This document shows positions 14,722-14,745 of a stretch of 14,745 bases of DNA, in pieces. How positions within the stretch are numbered: the first letter of the stretch is position 1; every line of letters starts with the position of its first letter. The notes beneath the pieces were generated by a model, which saw nothing but the letters and a program-made list of their open reading frames with translations, ran no database searches and was not told where the DNA came from. Both the position numbers and the translations under genes were made by a program. The stretch is from positions 1,233 to 15,977 of the forward strand of contig DCIL01000104.1 of assembly GCA_002315875.1 (NCBI GenBank), given 5' to 3'. This DNA is from Verrucomicrobia bacterium UBA1727 (lineage in GTDB: Bacteria > Verrucomicrobiota > Kiritimatiellia > RFP12 > UBA1067).

Positions 14722-14745
14722 AACTGAGGTAATTGCAAAACCCTC

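Overview
This GC-rich window has almost no intergenic DNA. It carries two gene blocks that converge near position 1900: a short plus-strand block (1-1915) and a long minus-strand block (14721 down to 1889). The mix is typical of an anaerobic, carbohydrate-degrading member of the Verrucomicrobiota/Lentisphaerota/Kiritimatiellota group, possibly gut-associated: a membrane hydrogenase-related complex, a Tat-exported Gfo/Idh/MocA oxidoreductase with a DUF1080 protein, large secreted sugar-active enzymes, and a Q/N-rich TPR protein. That placement is inferred from gene families only; no rRNA, tRNA or other marker is present.

Plus strand, 1-1915: the last 20 codons of a membrane protein, then a NuoD/HycE-like large subunit, then a ferredoxin domain fused to a NuoB/HycG-like small subunit. 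Each junction is a 4-base ATGA overlap. The large subunit lacks the paired nickel-binding cysteines of NiFe hydrogenases, so this looks like an 'Ehr' (energy-converting hydrogenase-related) complex rather than a true hydrogenase. The small subunit keeps all four cysteines for the proximal [4Fe-4S] cluster.

Minus strand, upstream half (14721-8774): Gfo/Idh/MocA oxidoreductase with a twin-arginine signal, DUF1080 (3-keto-disaccharide hydrolase family) protein, compact murF, secreted TPR protein with a Q/N-rich tail, and cysK. Gaps run from a 4-base overlap to 13 bases, so one transcript is likely. The first two genes fit periplasmic oxidation of a glycoside at C3 followed by cleavage of the 3-keto product. 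The other three are housekeeping-like and are not obviously related.

A 12-unit perfect heptamer array, TAGAGGR, starts at the cysK stop codon and fills two thirds of the only sizeable gap (8647-8773).

Minus strand, downstream half (8646-1889): a NagB/glucosamine-6-phosphate deaminase-like protein with altered catalytic and phosphate-loop residues, a secreted TIM-barrel glycoside hydrolase-like protein, and a secreted multidomain protein of 1288 residues. Gaps of 18 and 14 bases suggest a second unit for breakdown of a complex, perhaps amino-sugar-containing, glycan. No RNA genes, CRISPR array, insertion sequence or convincing terminator was found.
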